From an uncultured Mucispirillum sp. (GTDB lineage Bacteria > Chrysiogenota > Deferribacteres > Deferribacterales > Mucispirillaceae), in NCBI GenBank assembly GCA_944323205.1, contig CALURO010000009.1, positions 1 to 64,000 of the forward strand: a stretch of 64,000 nt of DNA. The letters run 5' to 3'. Position 1 is the stretch's first letter, and the number at the start of each line of letters is the position of its first letter. The translations under genes and the position numbers were made by a program. The notes beneath the pieces were generated by a model. The model ran no database searches. It was not told the origin of the DNA and saw only the letters and a list, made by a program, of their open reading frames with translations. Positions 18,846 to 28,426 of this stretch are shown here, piece after piece.

Positions 18846-19399
18846 TATATCTCCATAACTTCTTTTTCTTTTACTGCTGTGATTTCATCTATTCTTTTAA
18901 CAGCATCATCAGTTACTTTCTGCACATCATCTTGGAGTTTTTTTGCATCATCTTCGCTGATTTCTTTATCTTTTTCCTGCTTTTTTATTTTATCATTAGC
19001 ATCACGCCTTTCGTTACGGATTGCAACTTTTGCATCTTCTCCCATTTTTTTAACTATTTTTACAAGCTCTTTTCTTCTTTCTTCTGTAAGCTGTGGGAAA
19101 GGAACACGGATAATTTTACCGTCATTTGATGGATTAAATCCCATTTGACTGTTTTGTATAGCTTTTTCAATAGCTGGTATCTGGCTTGCATCCCATGGTG
19201 AGATAGTAACAAGCCTTGGTTCTGGTGCAGAAAGAGAGGCAACTCCACTTAATGGAGTAGGTGTACCGTAATAGTCAACTTTAATATTTTCAAACATGGC
19301 AACACTAGCTCTGCCTGTCCTAACACCTTTTAATTCTTCTTTATAAAAGCTGATAGATTTTTCAACTGAATTTTTAAATTCCTTAACAACTTCGCTCAT
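18845..19399 (-). CDS. frr: ribosome recycling factor
   Basis: A 184-residue RRF that splits post-termination ribosomes together with EF-G. The GVRTGRASVAMFENIKVDYYG segment (only part needed to identify it), the QIPAIEKAIQNSQMGFNP stretch and the LTEERRKELVK helix are intact. It lies between pyrH and uppS, a classical gene order. Confidence 0.97.
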   Translation of the reverse strand: MSEVVKEFKNSVEKSISFYKEELKGVRTGRASVAMFENIKVDYYGTPTPLSGVASLSAPEPRLVTISPWDASQIPAIEKAIQNSQMGFNPSNDGKIIRVPFPQLTEERRKELVKIVKKMGEDAKVAIRNERRDANDKIKKQEKDKEISEDDAKKLQDDVQKVTDDAVKRIDEITAVKEKEVMEI

Positions 19400-19425
19400 A
19401 GATTCTCCTAATTATATTTATCTTT

Positions 19426-20136
19426 TTATTTTACAAGAGTGCCTACAGGCTCTCCCTTAACTATTTTAATTAAATTATCTTTTCCAAACATATCAAATAC
19501 TATTAAAGGTATCTTGTTATCCATGCACATGCTTATTGCTGTTGCGTCCATTACTTTTAAACCTTTTGTCAGCACATCAATATAGCTTATTTCATTATAT
19601 TTTGCAGCAGTTGTATCTTTTTTAGGGTCAGCCGTATATACGCCGTCTACTTTTGTAGCTTTTAAAACAACATCTGCATTTATTTCTGACGCTCTTAATG
19701 TGGCAGTAGTATCAGTAGTAAAGTAAGGGTTGCCTGTGCCACCTGCAAAAATAACAACTCTTCCTTTTTCTAAATGCCGCATAGCTCGCCGCCTGATATA
19801 TGGCTCTGCAATTTGTCTCATTTCAATAGCAGACTGCACTCTTGTTTCTATACCGTTCATTTCAAGAGCATTCTGAACAGCAAGACAGTTAATAACTGTT
19901 GCAAGCATACCCATATGGTCTGCTGTAACTCTATCCATTCCTTTTGCAGCAGGAGAAACTCCGCGGAAAATATTGCCGCCTCCAATAACAATGCCTATTT
20001 TTACACCTAAGTCATAAATAGGTTTGATTTCTGATGCAATAAATTTTACTGTTTCAGCATCAATACCATATTGAGCACTGCCCATTAAGGCTTCACCGCT
20101 TAATTTCAATAATATTCTGTTATACTTTAAATTCAT
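19426..20136 (-). CDS. pyrH: UMP kinase
   Basis: A hexameric bacterial UMP kinase of the amino acid kinase fold. The features are [13 protein letters not shown] at the N-terminus, [12 protein letters not shown], the [11 protein letters not shown] loop and [12 protein letters not shown] place the start at 20136 (MNLKYNR...), because GGAGG lies 7 bases upstream; a longer frame upstream adds 19 hydrophobic residues not found in the family. First gene of the five-gene operon. Confidence 0.96.
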   Translation of the reverse strand: MNLKYNRILLKLSGEALMGSAQYGIDAETVKFIASEIKPIYDLGVKIGIVIGGGNIFRGVSPAAKGMDRVTADHMGMLATVINCLAVQNALEMNGIETRVQSAIEMRQIAEPYIRRRAMRHLEKGRVVIFAGGTGNPYFTTDTTATLRASEINADVVLKATKVDGVYTADPKKDTTAAKYNEISYIDVLTKGLKVMDATAISMCMDNKIPLIVFDMFGKDNLIKIVKGEPVGTLVK

Positions 20137-20239
20137 ATATACCTCCGCTGCATTTAAACATTTTAGAATACTATAATAATAGAATATAATCAAGTGGAAT
20201 AATTTTTTATATATTCCCTTATTTGCTTTAAAAAATAAC

Positions 20240-20270
20240 TTGACAATTACATTTCGGGGGGGGGTATGAT
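20240..20270 (+). promoter_or_regulatory. phase-variable promoter with G9 spacer tract
   Basis: TTGACA at 20240-20245 and TATGAT at 20265-20270 are separated by 19 bases, of which the last nine (20256-20264) are all G. Loss of one or two G would give the favoured 18 or 17 base spacer. The predicted start is about 24 bases before the small gene at 20301. It is built like the C9 promoter at 5340-5366 but errs long, not short. Confidence 0.8.
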
Positions 20271-20300
20271 GAGCTATTAAATCTTAAAAGGAGGTTAAAT

Positions 20301-20450
20301 ATGGATAAAAAAATTAATCCAACAGACAATCAGTCAAACCAGTCTAATGCTAACAAAGGAACTGCAGGCACAAACAAACAGTATGATCAGGTACAAGGCA
20401 ACAGGGGAACTCAGCTTAATCCTAACCAAAAAAATAAAGATGGTAAATAA
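20301..20450 (+). CDS. small disordered protein (49 residues)
   Basis: This short gene follows a near-perfect AAGGAGG site by 6 bases. Its product is rich in Asn, Gln, Lys and Gly with no hydrophobic segment and no Cys, and so is likely unstructured in solution. I do not recognise a family; the composition recalls small stress-type proteins, but that is a loose likeness. It lies directly behind the G9 promoter, so it is the first gene that would be switched. A lipoprotein gene follows 48 bases later. Confidence 0.65.
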   Translation: MDKKINPTDNQSNQSNANKGTAGTNKQYDQVQGNRGTQLNPNQKNKDGK

Positions 20451-20498
20451 TATGAGTCTGATAGCCTTATGCTTAAAAATTAAAAAAGAGGGAATGAA

Positions 20499-20807
20499 AT
20501 GAAACTTAAATTATTAACTGCTGTATTATTATTTGTTATGATTGCAGGCTGTTCAACTGTCGTACCTGTAAATTCAACTTTACCTGTTACAGTTACACTT
20601 TCTGCAAACGATTTAAAAATAGGGGATAAAATTACTCACTCAATACCATATAACAAGAAAGACCCTAATATTTATGCAAAAGTTTATAGAGAGGCGCTTG
20701 TTAAATCAGGCTATGATTTCATACTTCTTCCACAGTATGAAATAAAAGATTCTCTTTTTAAAAGTACTATTACAATTATCGGCTATGGTGCAAATGTAAG
20801 AAGATAG
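20499..20807 (+). CDS. small lipoprotein
   Basis: A 102-residue protein with a lipoprotein signal ending in MIAGC. The mature part is about 84 residues, beta-rich by composition, with no known domain that I can name. It probably sits in the outer or inner membrane facing the periplasm. GAGGGAATGAA gives its ribosome binding site. It may be co-transcribed from the phase-variable promoter 230 bases upstream, as no terminator is visible between it and the 49-residue gene. Confidence 0.7.
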   Translation: MKLKLLTAVLLFVMIAGCSTVVPVNSTLPVTVTLSANDLKIGDKITHSIPYNKKDPNIYAKVYREALVKSGYDFILLPQYEIKDSLFKSTITIIGYGANVRR

Positions 20808-21057
20808 TTTATAGATTAGATATTTATAAATATTATCAAAAAAGAGTATTTTTTGCAGATAATTTGCCCTGCTCAGAATAGATATTCTTGTACTGCAGCT
20901 TAAAAATAAATGCTGCTGTTATACTGTATTAATGCTGAAAGGCATAGTATCTGCATGTCAAACTATTGTGAATATAAACAGATAATATCACATATTACTG
21001 TATAAAATTACAATTATACTGATTATGTACAATAATATCTGGCATAAGGAGTTGTTT

Positions 21058-21198
21058 ATGAGTAAATATTATGACGATAATGACGATTTGTATGATGATG
21101 AAGAAAAAAATAAGAATGCATGGTGGGATACCACTATGTTTGATAACGAAACAGATTATTTAAATTGGTATAATTTAGTTTATTTAGATGATGATTAA
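21058..21198 (+). CDS. small acidic protein (46 residues)
   Basis: An AAGGAG site sits 6 bases before this ATG. The product is strongly acidic (many Asp, with Asp-Asp runs at both ends) and rich in Tyr and Trp (NAWWDTTMFDNETDYLNWY). No family is recognised. It ends before a strong terminator, which supports it as a real transcription unit. The 250 bases upstream (20808-21057) hold no other gene I can see. Confidence 0.6.
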   Translation: MSKYYDDNDDLYDDEEKNKNAWWDTTMFDNETDYLNWYNLVYLDDD

Positions 21199-21267
21199 TA
21201 TGAATATATGTATTTAATGCCTGCTCATATATTAATTATATTTAGCATTGCAGTTCAATATGAAATT

Positions 21268-21295
21268 AAAAAGCGGGTTTTTATACCCGCTTTTT
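21268..21295. terminator. bidirectional rho-independent terminator
   Basis: Perfect 11-bp stem AAAAAGCGGGT (21268-21278) and ACCCGCTTTTT (21285-21295) with a 6-base loop, between the small acidic gene (+) and lepB (-). Confidence 0.88.
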
Positions 21296-21311
21296 CATAA
21301 TATTTTATATA

Positions 21312-21899
21312 TTAATGAATTAAATTAAACAGTCTTGAAAATCTAGGGCCGTTTTCTCCCCATGACCAGTATATAATAAATGCTTTACCAATAATTGCAT
21401 CTTCTTTCACATATCCCCAAAAGCGACTGTCTGCACTATTATCCCTATTATCGCCCATCATAAAATAAAAGCCTTCAGGAACGGTAAATTTTTCCACATT
21501 ATCAGCTATTGCAAGATTATATCCATCTTCATAGCGAACATAGTCAGGCTCTAATTTTTCGCCATTTCTGTATACTATTTTATCCTTTATCTCTATAACA
21601 TCTCCGGGAACACCAATCACCCTTTTAATGTAATCTACTTTCGGATTAAGTGGATATTCAAATACAACTATATCATCATGCTCTGGTTTAGAAAATTTAT
21701 AAGAGAGTTTATTTACAAGTATAAAATCACCTATCTGCAAAGTATCAAGCATAGAGCCTGTAGGTATTGTATATACTCCTAAAAAGAAAGTTCTTATAAA
21801 TATAGCAATAACAAAGGCAACTATAATGCTGTCTATAATCTCTTTTGAAGAATTTTTTGGTTTTTCTTCTGTGTTTTTGTTTTTTTCTTTTTCGTTCAT
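21312..21899 (-). CDS. lepB: signal peptidase I
   Basis: Membrane serine protease that removes signal peptides from exported proteins. It has one N-terminal membrane helix (about 22-42), the catalytic serine S49 in IPTGSMLDTL, the lysine K92 in DYIKRVIGVPGD and the MGDNRDNSADSRFWG box. The N-terminal 20 residues are charged and cytoplasmic. It follows lepA by one base, the classical lepA-lepB pairing. Confidence 0.96.
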   Translation of the reverse strand: MNEKEKNKNTEEKPKNSSKEIIDSIIVAFVIAIFIRTFFLGVYTIPTGSMLDTLQIGDFILVNKLSYKFSKPEHDDIVVFEYPLNPKVDYIKRVIGVPGDVIEIKDKIVYRNGEKLEPDYVRYEDGYNLAIADNVEKFTVPEGFYFMMGDNRDNSADSRFWGYVKEDAIIGKAFIIYWSWGENGPRFSRLFNLIH

Positions 21900-21900
21900 A

Positions 21901-23706
21901 TTACTTATCTTCTCCTATACGCAGCACAGCTAAAAATGCTTCCTGCGGCAGCTCTACAGAGCCTATTTGTTTCATTCGCTTTTTCCCTTCTTTTTGTTTT
22001 TCTAAAAGTTTTCTTTTACGGGTAATATCCCCGCCGTAACATTTAGCAATAACATCTTTTCTAAATGCTTTTACAGTGCTTCTAGCTATTACCTTATTAC
22101 CTATTGCAGCCTGTATTGCTACTTCAAACATCTGCCTAGGGATAACTTCCTTCATTTTTTCAACTAATTCTCTACCCTTGTATTCTGCCTGGTCTCTGTG
22201 AACTATAATAGATAAGGCATCAACAGGTTCTTTATTTATAAGAATATCAAGTTTTACCAGTTTGCTTTCCCTGTATTCTGCAAATTCATAATCAAAAGAA
22301 GCATATCCTCTTGAACAAGATTTTAATTTATCATAGAAATCCATTACCACTTCCATAAGTGGCAGCATATATTCTAATATAACACGGCTTTGTGATAAAA
22401 ATTTCATATTAGTCTGCCAGCCCCTTCTTTGCTGGAGAAGCTGTATTACTGCCCCAACATATTCTGCAGGCAGAATCAATGTGGCAGAAATAAATGGCTC
22501 TTCTATTTTTGTATAATTATTTGGGTCCGGCAGGTCTGCAGGATTATCCACTTCCACACATGTGCCGTCAGTTTTATATATTTTATAAATAACAGTAGGG
22601 GCGGTAGATATAAGATTTAAATTAAACTCTCTTTCAAGCCTTTCCTGCACTATTTCCATATGTAAAAGCCCTAAGAAACCGCATCTGAAACCAAACCCTA
22701 AAGCTGCAGAACTTTCAGGCTCAAATGTGATAGCACTGTCATTTAATATAAGTTTTTCTATTGCATCTCGCAGGTCTTGATACTGGTTAGGATCAATTGG
22801 ATAAAGCCCGCAGAAAACTACTGGTTTTACATTTTTAAATCCGGGAAACGGGTCTTGTGTAGGGTTTTTAGCATGTGTTACTGTATCGCCTATTTTTACT
22901 TCATGCACATCTTTTATACTTGCAGAAATAAAACCAACTTCTCCCGGTCCTAATTCCTTCATCTGTGCAGCCTGTGGCAGAAACTTACCTATTTCAATAA
23001 CTTCATATTCTTTACCTGTTACCATAAACTGGACTTTATCGCCTTTTCTGATAACGCCGTCCATAACGCGGATAAGGATAATTATACCACGATAAGAATC
23101 ATACCATGAGTCAAAAATCATAGCTTTTAAATTTTTATCTGCATCGCCTTTTGGAGCAGGCACTTTTTTAACAATAGCTTCAAGTATTTCTTTTGTGCCT
23201 ATATTTTCTTTTGCGCTGGCAGGTATTGCTTCACTTGCATCTATACCGATAGAGTCTTCTATTTCTGCTTTTACTCTTTCCACATCAGCAGAAGGCAGGT
23301 CTATTTTATTAATAACTGGAATAAGCTCTAAATTTTGGTCAACCGCCATAAATGTATTTGCAATAGTTTGAGCTTCTACACCTTGAGAAGCATCTACAAC
23401 AACTAAGGCACCTTCGCATGCTGCTAAACTTCTTGAAACTTCATAAGTAAAGTCCACATGTCCCGGAGTATCAATTAAATTAATGCTGTATTCATTTCCG
23501 TCATCGGCTTTATAGTTTAAGCATACTGTCTGAGCTTTAATAGTGATACCTCTTTCTCTTTCTATATCCATAGAATCAAGCACCTGAGCTTTCATCTGCC
23601 TTTTTTCAAGGGCACCTGTATATTCTATAAGCCTGTCTGCAATAGTAGATTTACCATGATCAATATGGGCAATAATACTAAAATTGCGGATAAATTCAGT
23701 TTTCAT
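21901..23706 (-). CDS. lepA: elongation factor 4 (LepA)
   Basis: Ribosomal GTPase that back-translocates or helps stalled ribosomes and assembly. The G1 motif is AHIDHGKS, followed by GITIKAQTV (G2), DTPGHVDF (G3) and NKIDLPSA (G4). The LepA-specific C-terminal domain with [20 protein letters not shown] is present. Its 601 residues match the family. Confidence 0.97.
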   Translation of the reverse strand: MKTEFIRNFSIIAHIDHGKSTIADRLIEYTGALEKRQMKAQVLDSMDIERERGITIKAQTVCLNYKADDGNEYSINLIDTPGHVDFTYEVSRSLAACEGALVVVDASQGVEAQTIANTFMAVDQNLELIPVINKIDLPSADVERVKAEIEDSIGIDASEAIPASAKENIGTKEILEAIVKKVPAPKGDADKNLKAMIFDSWYDSYRGIIILIRVMDGVIRKGDKVQFMVTGKEYEVIEIGKFLPQAAQMKELGPGEVGFISASIKDVHEVKIGDTVTHAKNPTQDPFPGFKNVKPVVFCGLYPIDPNQYQDLRDAIEKLILNDSAITFEPESSAALGFGFRCGFLGLLHMEIVQERLEREFNLNLISTAPTVIYKIYKTDGTCVEVDNPADLPDPNNYTKIEEPFISATLILPAEYVGAVIQLLQQRRGWQTNMKFLSQSRVILEYMLPLMEVVMDFYDKLKSCSRGYASFDYEFAEYRESKLVKLDILINKEPVDALSIIVHRDQAEYKGRELVEKMKEVIPRQMFEVAIQAAIGNKVIARSTVKAFRKDVIAKCYGGDITRKRKLLEKQKEGKKRMKQIGSVELPQEAFLAVLRIGEDK

Positions 23707-23778
23707 TAAATATTCCTGTCCTTAAATTATGTATTTATAAAAATATGTAACAGAAAATAGAAAATTTAGCAATAAAAA

Positions 23779-23804
23779 AAGCCTTTACCACATGATAAAG
23801 GCTT
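23779..23804 (-). terminator. rho-independent terminator of the ybgF/cheV unit
   Basis: Stem AAGCCTTTA (23779-23787) and TAAAGGCTT (23796-23804), 8-base loop, with a run of T on the minus strand directly after the stem. Confidence 0.82.
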
Positions 23805-23825
23805 GAAGTATTATATTTTTATTTA

Positions 23826-24647
23826 CTAAGCACCTAGAGTTTGCAGTTTCTGCCTTGCAAGTGTAGCAGGTCTTGATTTTGGATATTTTTTTAATAAATC
23901 CTGGAATGTAGCAACTGCCTCTTGTTTTTTACCCTGTTTTTCCTGAACATAGCCTATTTTAAGCATAGCATCAGGTATTTTATTTGATTTAGGGAATTTA
24001 TTTATAACATCTTGAAATGCTTTTAAAGCATTATTCATATCATTTACGGAATAGTAAGTTTCCCCTATCCAGTATTGAGCATTACCTGCAAGCTGGTCTT
24101 TCGGGTATTTTTTTATAAATTCTTGAAATTTAGCTCTAGCTTCATTATATTTTTTCTGTCTGTTTAATTCTATAGCATAAGAATACAAACTGTTTTTTGC
24201 TGCACCGGAATCTTCTATTACAACTATCTGTGGTGTTTCCTCTTTAGGTGTTGCAGGTGCTTTTTCATCAAGAATGATAATATTGTTTAATGGGGAAGAA
24301 TCACCTTTTGATGTAGTAGTAGAGCTTACATTTTTGCTGTTTGTATCCTGCATTGGTGCTGCTGTTGCCCCTTTGTTACCTTTTAAAACTAATATTTCAT
24401 TATTAAGATATGCTATTTCTGAACGAAGCTCCGCTATAGCGTCTGCGTTTGTAGTAACATCATTTTGCAGGTTTCCGTTTGCAGACTGCACATCTTCCAT
24501 ATTCATTTGAGTGTCTGTTAAAGATTTCTGAATAACAACAAGTTCTTCATTAATGTTAGTTAAGCTTTTTTTTACAGCATCATTACCAGTAGAAGCACAC
24601 GATGCAGCAAGTAAAGCTGTTAATGTTAAAAATAATACTTTTTTCAT
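23826..24647 (-). CDS. YbgF/CpoB-like Tol-Pal associated lipoprotein
   Basis: The protein has a lipoprotein signal with an LAASC lipobox, then a coiled-coil stretch (about 22-95), a Thr/Ser/Pro-rich linker and three C-terminal TPR units (LYSYAIELNRQKKYNEARAK, then GNAQYWIGETYYSV and IPDAMLKIGYVQEKQGKKQE). This matches CpoB (YbgF), which links Tol-Pal constriction to peptidoglycan synthesis; relatives are usually periplasmic, while here a lipid anchor is predicted. No tol or pal gene lies nearby. It follows cheV by 19 bases. Confidence 0.8.
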   Translation of the reverse strand: MKKVLFLTLTALLAASCASTGNDAVKKSLTNINEELVVIQKSLTDTQMNMEDVQSANGNLQNDVTTNADAIAELRSEIAYLNNEILVLKGNKGATAAPMQDTNSKNVSSTTTSKGDSSPLNNIIILDEKAPATPKEETPQIVVIEDSGAAKNSLYSYAIELNRQKKYNEARAKFQEFIKKYPKDQLAGNAQYWIGETYYSVNDMNNALKAFQDVINKFPKSNKIPDAMLKIGYVQEKQGKKQEAVATFQDLLKKYPKSRPATLARQKLQTLGA

Positions 24648-24666
24648 TAATATACCTCATAATATA

Positions 24667-25608
24667 TTATTGTTGAACTATGTTTTTATGTATAATAGTG
24701 CCTTTATGGTCAAGAACAAAGTCATCAACCGCCTGTATTAAGTCACTTAAATCAGGTTTACCTATAAATCTTGATGCACCAATACTTAAAAGTTTTCTTT
24801 CATTTTCTATGCTTACCATAGATGAGAAAACTAATACAGGTACATCATTAAATATATCTTTTTCTCGTGTTTTTCTAACAACATAGTCACCACTGCCACC
24901 GGGCATTTCAAGATCTGTAATTATAATATCAGGTTTTTCTTTTTTAAGTCGTGTAAGCAAATCAATACCATTTTCAAAAGCAATAATATTATATCCTGCA
25001 CGAGAAAAGCTGCCTTTTAAAAGTTTTCTAATAGTAGGCGAATCTTCTGCTAAAAATATTGTTTTACCATTTCTGTCATAGTAGCGTGACATATCTATTT
25101 CAGTAGTCTCTCTAACCATAGTAATTGGATTGATTTCTGCAACTATTTTTTCAAAGTCAAGCATTTGAATAAGCCTGCCGTCAATAGTAACAACACCTAA
25201 AACAGAATCTACTATATTTAAATCACTCATAGCAGAATAATCTTTAATATCGCTCCATGTGATACGGTGAATACGGACAACTTCATCTACTAGAAAGCCA
25301 TTATATGCACCATTAAAATATGTAACGATTACTTTAGATTTACTGAAATCTGGGTCCTGCTGACGAACACCTATCCACTGACCAAGATTAATAATTGGCA
25401 CAAGGTTTTGGCGTATATTTGCTGTGCCTATAATTGCAGGGTGTGCATCTGGCACTTGAACAGTAGTTTCTGGAAATACTATTACTTCACGTACTTTTGC
25501 AACATTTATGCAAAAATGGTATGGCATATCTCCATTATTAATGATAAACTCCACGATTTCAAATTCATTTGTTCCTGTTTCTAATAATATACCATGATTT
25601 AGAGCCAT
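24667..25608 (-). CDS. cheV: chemotaxis protein CheV
   Basis: A CheW-like coupling domain (residues about 15-165, with NIRQNLVPIINLGQWIG) is followed by a receiver domain (about 180-310). The receiver has the phosphorylation site in PDIIITDLEMPGG and an acidic pocket LAEDS. CheV couples chemoreceptors to CheA and is tuned by phosphorylation. It implies a chemotaxis system and probably flagella elsewhere in the genome. Confidence 0.94.
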   Translation of the reverse strand: MALNHGILLETGTNEFEIVEFIINNGDMPYHFCINVAKVREVIVFPETTVQVPDAHPAIIGTANIRQNLVPIINLGQWIGVRQQDPDFSKSKVIVTYFNGAYNGFLVDEVVRIHRITWSDIKDYSAMSDLNIVDSVLGVVTIDGRLIQMLDFEKIVAEINPITMVRETTEIDMSRYYDRNGKTIFLAEDSPTIRKLLKGSFSRAGYNIIAFENGIDLLTRLKKEKPDIIITDLEMPGGSGDYVVRKTREKDIFNDVPVLVFSSMVSIENERKLLSIGASRFIGKPDLSDLIQAVDDFVLDHKGTIIHKNIVQQ

Positions 25609-25771
25609 AAATTATCTCCATCTGTAAATACTATTATTTTTATCATATCTTAAAATTTTTTGCAATAAAAATAAAAACATAATTTACCAAAAATAGAGAA
25701 ATTATAAAAAAATCATAGATATATTAAACTTTTTCTTGTAATATTATTGAAAATATGTAGTATTATGTATT

Positions 25772-28417
25772 ATGATGAGAAAGTTATGTTTAGTAATAAT
25801 TATCCTTATTATCAGCTTCAGCAGTTTATATGCTCAGCAGCTTTTTTTAAGAAAGGATAAATATTTTACAGAAGTATATTTAAAACTTGATAAAGAAAAT
25901 ATTAAAGGTATTGAGAAAGGTGATAATCAAGTAGTAATATCTTTTCACAATTATATTAAAGAGCCTTTTTCTCAAGATATTAATGATGAATTTGTATCTA
26001 ATATTCAAGGACAGGACAGCAGTTTTATAATCAATATTAAGCCTGACGCAGAATTTTCTATTGTTAATGATGATGCAGGTATTAAAGTTGTAGCTACTAA
26101 ATCTAAAACTAATGAAGATACTCTTTCCAGCTATGGTGTGGCGAAACCGCTGCTTTCTACAAAATCTCAAGGTCTTGAAGATAAAAATATGCAGGATATG
26201 CTTGATAATGCAGATAGATTTATGGCATCAAAGCAGTTTGCTCAAAGTGCACAGGTGCTGCAGCAGATACTTGCTTCTACACAAAATGAGTTTTATAAGC
26301 AGGAAGCTATGTATAAACTTGGTGAAACATATCTTTTAATGGGGCAGTATGACGGGCTTTATTATACAAATGCTTATGAAATATTTGATGAGTTTGTTAA
26401 ACAGTATCCTGATAACTTTCGCAGTACAGATGCACTTTTAAAATCTGCACAGGCAAAAGAAGATGCAAACCAGCAGTTTGAAGCTATTAAAACATACTCA
26501 AAAATATATAATACAGTGCCTGATTTAGAAACAAAAAGAGCCGCTCTTAAAAAAATGGCAGAGCTTTATAAAAAAGTAGGGCAGGTTGATAAGGCAATAG
26601 ATACATATCTTTCATATCTTCGCAACTTTAAAACAGACCAGGATATTATTAATGGTGAAGTTGGGCAGATGTATTATGATATGAATGAAGAAAACTTAGC
26701 ATTTGAATATTTTTCCACATTAAATCTTGATGAGCTTTTAAATAATCCAGATACCACTCTTGCACGACTTAATGCTGTGGCAGATACTTTTTATAAAAAG
26801 AACAGGTTAGAGCCTGCATTAAAGCTCTATACATATATATATGAAAAATATCCAGATGATACATCAGCTAATACTGCAATTTTTAGAGCAGCATCAATTC
26901 TTCATAATACTGGCAGAGATACAGATGCAGACCAGCTTTTATTAAGACTTAAACAGCTTTACCCAGACAGGGAAGGCGGTCAGAGAGCAACTGTTGAATA
27001 TGCAGAAAAATATTTAAATACTAAACCTTATGAATACTGGAATAAATTTTTTGAAGATTTATTTACAAGGCCTGATTCTTATGGACTGCATGAGCAGGCA
27101 AAATATATGCTTATAAAAACATTATATAAAGAAAACAGAATTGCAGAAGCTGTTGATATGATATCAAACTTTTTGGGAATGTATCCTGAAAGTAAATATT
27201 ATGATGAACTGAATACCATAAAAGAAGATTATATGTTTGCCCAAGCTCTTGATGTTTATAATAAAAAAGATTATGTTACAGCAGAGCCGCTTATAAACAG
27301 GTTTAATGCAGAATATCCAAACTCTAAATATAAACCTAGAACAGATACTATGCTTAATGAAATAAAATACGGCAAAATTGACGGCATTTATAAAAATAAT
27401 GATTATAAAAGTGTTATTTCTTTTGCAGAAGCTCAGCTTGCCTCTCCGGACCCTGCAAAATACGGCGATAAAGCAAGATGGGAAGCAATGCTTGATGAAG
27501 CAACATATAAAGATATTAATGTAATATATGGCTCTAAAAATTATCCAGCAGCAAGGGCGGAAGCTAAAGAATATCTTGATAAATTCAAAAACGGCAAATA
27601 TAGAAAAGAAGTGTCTTCAATACTAGAAAATTCTATGCTTAAACCTATGGAAGAAACATATAAGGCTCTTGATTATCCATCTGTTGTGCAGCTTTATGAT
27701 GCGAATGCTGACTGGATAAATTCGTGGAATAATAAAGCATTTAAAGACAGAATAAAAACTATGGTAGCCATGAGTGTATACAGGCTGGGCTCTCCAAGCA
27801 AGGCAAGAACACTTTATGCAGAGCTTACTCCAAACCCTGATAGTATGGATTATGCAGTGCTTGGTTACCTTTTAGGTGATAAAAATTTAAAAGCAGATGT
27901 GAATAGTTTTGATAAAGATACGCTGAAATATATTACAAGCGAACTAGAACAGCTTGATACTGATATGGCAGTATCGCTGCTTGATAAATATACAAGGGAT
28001 AAAAAATATGCTCTCAGCTTAAAATATTCTCTTGCGAAAAACATACCAAGCGATGCAAAACGCCAGCAGATACTTATGAGTATATATGATACTATAAGGC
28101 AGGATTCTAATGCAAGATTTGATGGCAGTAATAATGTTTATATGGATATAGGCTTAATCTTTTACAGAAAAAACGATTTTAAAAATGCAGTGCTTCCATT
28201 AAAGCAGTTTACTGATAACTATAAGGAAAAAGACGACAGGCGGGCAGAAGCGCTTTATTATCTTGGCAAGTCATTTATAAATATGGGTGATGTTCAGCGT
28301 GGATATAATTATTATAATGATATAGTTTCAAATATTCCATCAAGCGTATATGCAGGTATAGCAAAAGGCGAGATGGAAGAAGATGAATGGCGTAAGAACC
28401 TTAATAATATGCAGTAA
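25772..28417 (+). CDS. large periplasmic TPR protein
   Basis: An 881-residue protein with a signal peptide ending in SSLYAQ, a short beta-rich N-terminal region, then many tetratricopeptide-like repeats across residues 140-870 (for example YKLGETYLLMGQYDG, AALKKMAELYKKVGQVDKAI and AEALYYLGKSFINMGDVQRG). Such proteins are scaffolds in the periplasm; no partner can be named. Two adjacent ATGs begin the gene. A histidine kinase gene follows 9 bases after its stop, so expression is shared. Confidence 0.8.
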   Translation: MMRKLCLVIIILIISFSSLYAQQLFLRKDKYFTEVYLKLDKENIKGIEKGDNQVVISFHNYIKEPFSQDINDEFVSNIQGQDSSFIINIKPDAEFSIVNDDAGIKVVATKSKTNEDTLSSYGVAKPLLSTKSQGLEDKNMQDMLDNADRFMASKQFAQSAQVLQQILASTQNEFYKQEAMYKLGETYLLMGQYDGLYYTNAYEIFDEFVKQYPDNFRSTDALLKSAQAKEDANQQFEAIKTYSKIYNTVPDLETKRAALKKMAELYKKVGQVDKAIDTYLSYLRNFKTDQDIINGEVGQMYYDMNEENLAFEYFSTLNLDELLNNPDTTLARLNAVADTFYKKNRLEPALKLYTYIYEKYPDDTSANTAIFRAASILHNTGRDTDADQLLLRLKQLYPDREGGQRATVEYAEKYLNTKPYEYWNKFFEDLFTRPDSYGLHEQAKYMLIKTLYKENRIAEAVDMISNFLGMYPESKYYDELNTIKEDYMFAQALDVYNKKDYVTAEPLINRFNAEYPNSKYKPRTDTMLNEIKYGKIDGIYKNNDYKSVISFAEAQLASPDPAKYGDKARWEAMLDEATYKDINVIYGSKNYPAARAEAKEYLDKFKNGKYRKEVSSILENSMLKPMEETYKALDYPSVVQLYDANADWINSWNNKAFKDRIKTMVAMSVYRLGSPSKARTLYAELTPNPDSMDYAVLGYLLGDKNLKADVNSFDKDTLKYITSELEQLDTDMAVSLLDKYTRDKKYALSLKYSLAKNIPSDAKRQQILMSIYDTIRQDSNARFDGSNNVYMDIGLIFYRKNDFKNAVLPLKQFTDNYKEKDDRRAEALYYLGKSFINMGDVQRGYNYYNDIVSNIPSSVYAGIAKGEMEEDEWRKNLNNMQ

Positions 28418-28426
28418 GGTGATAAA

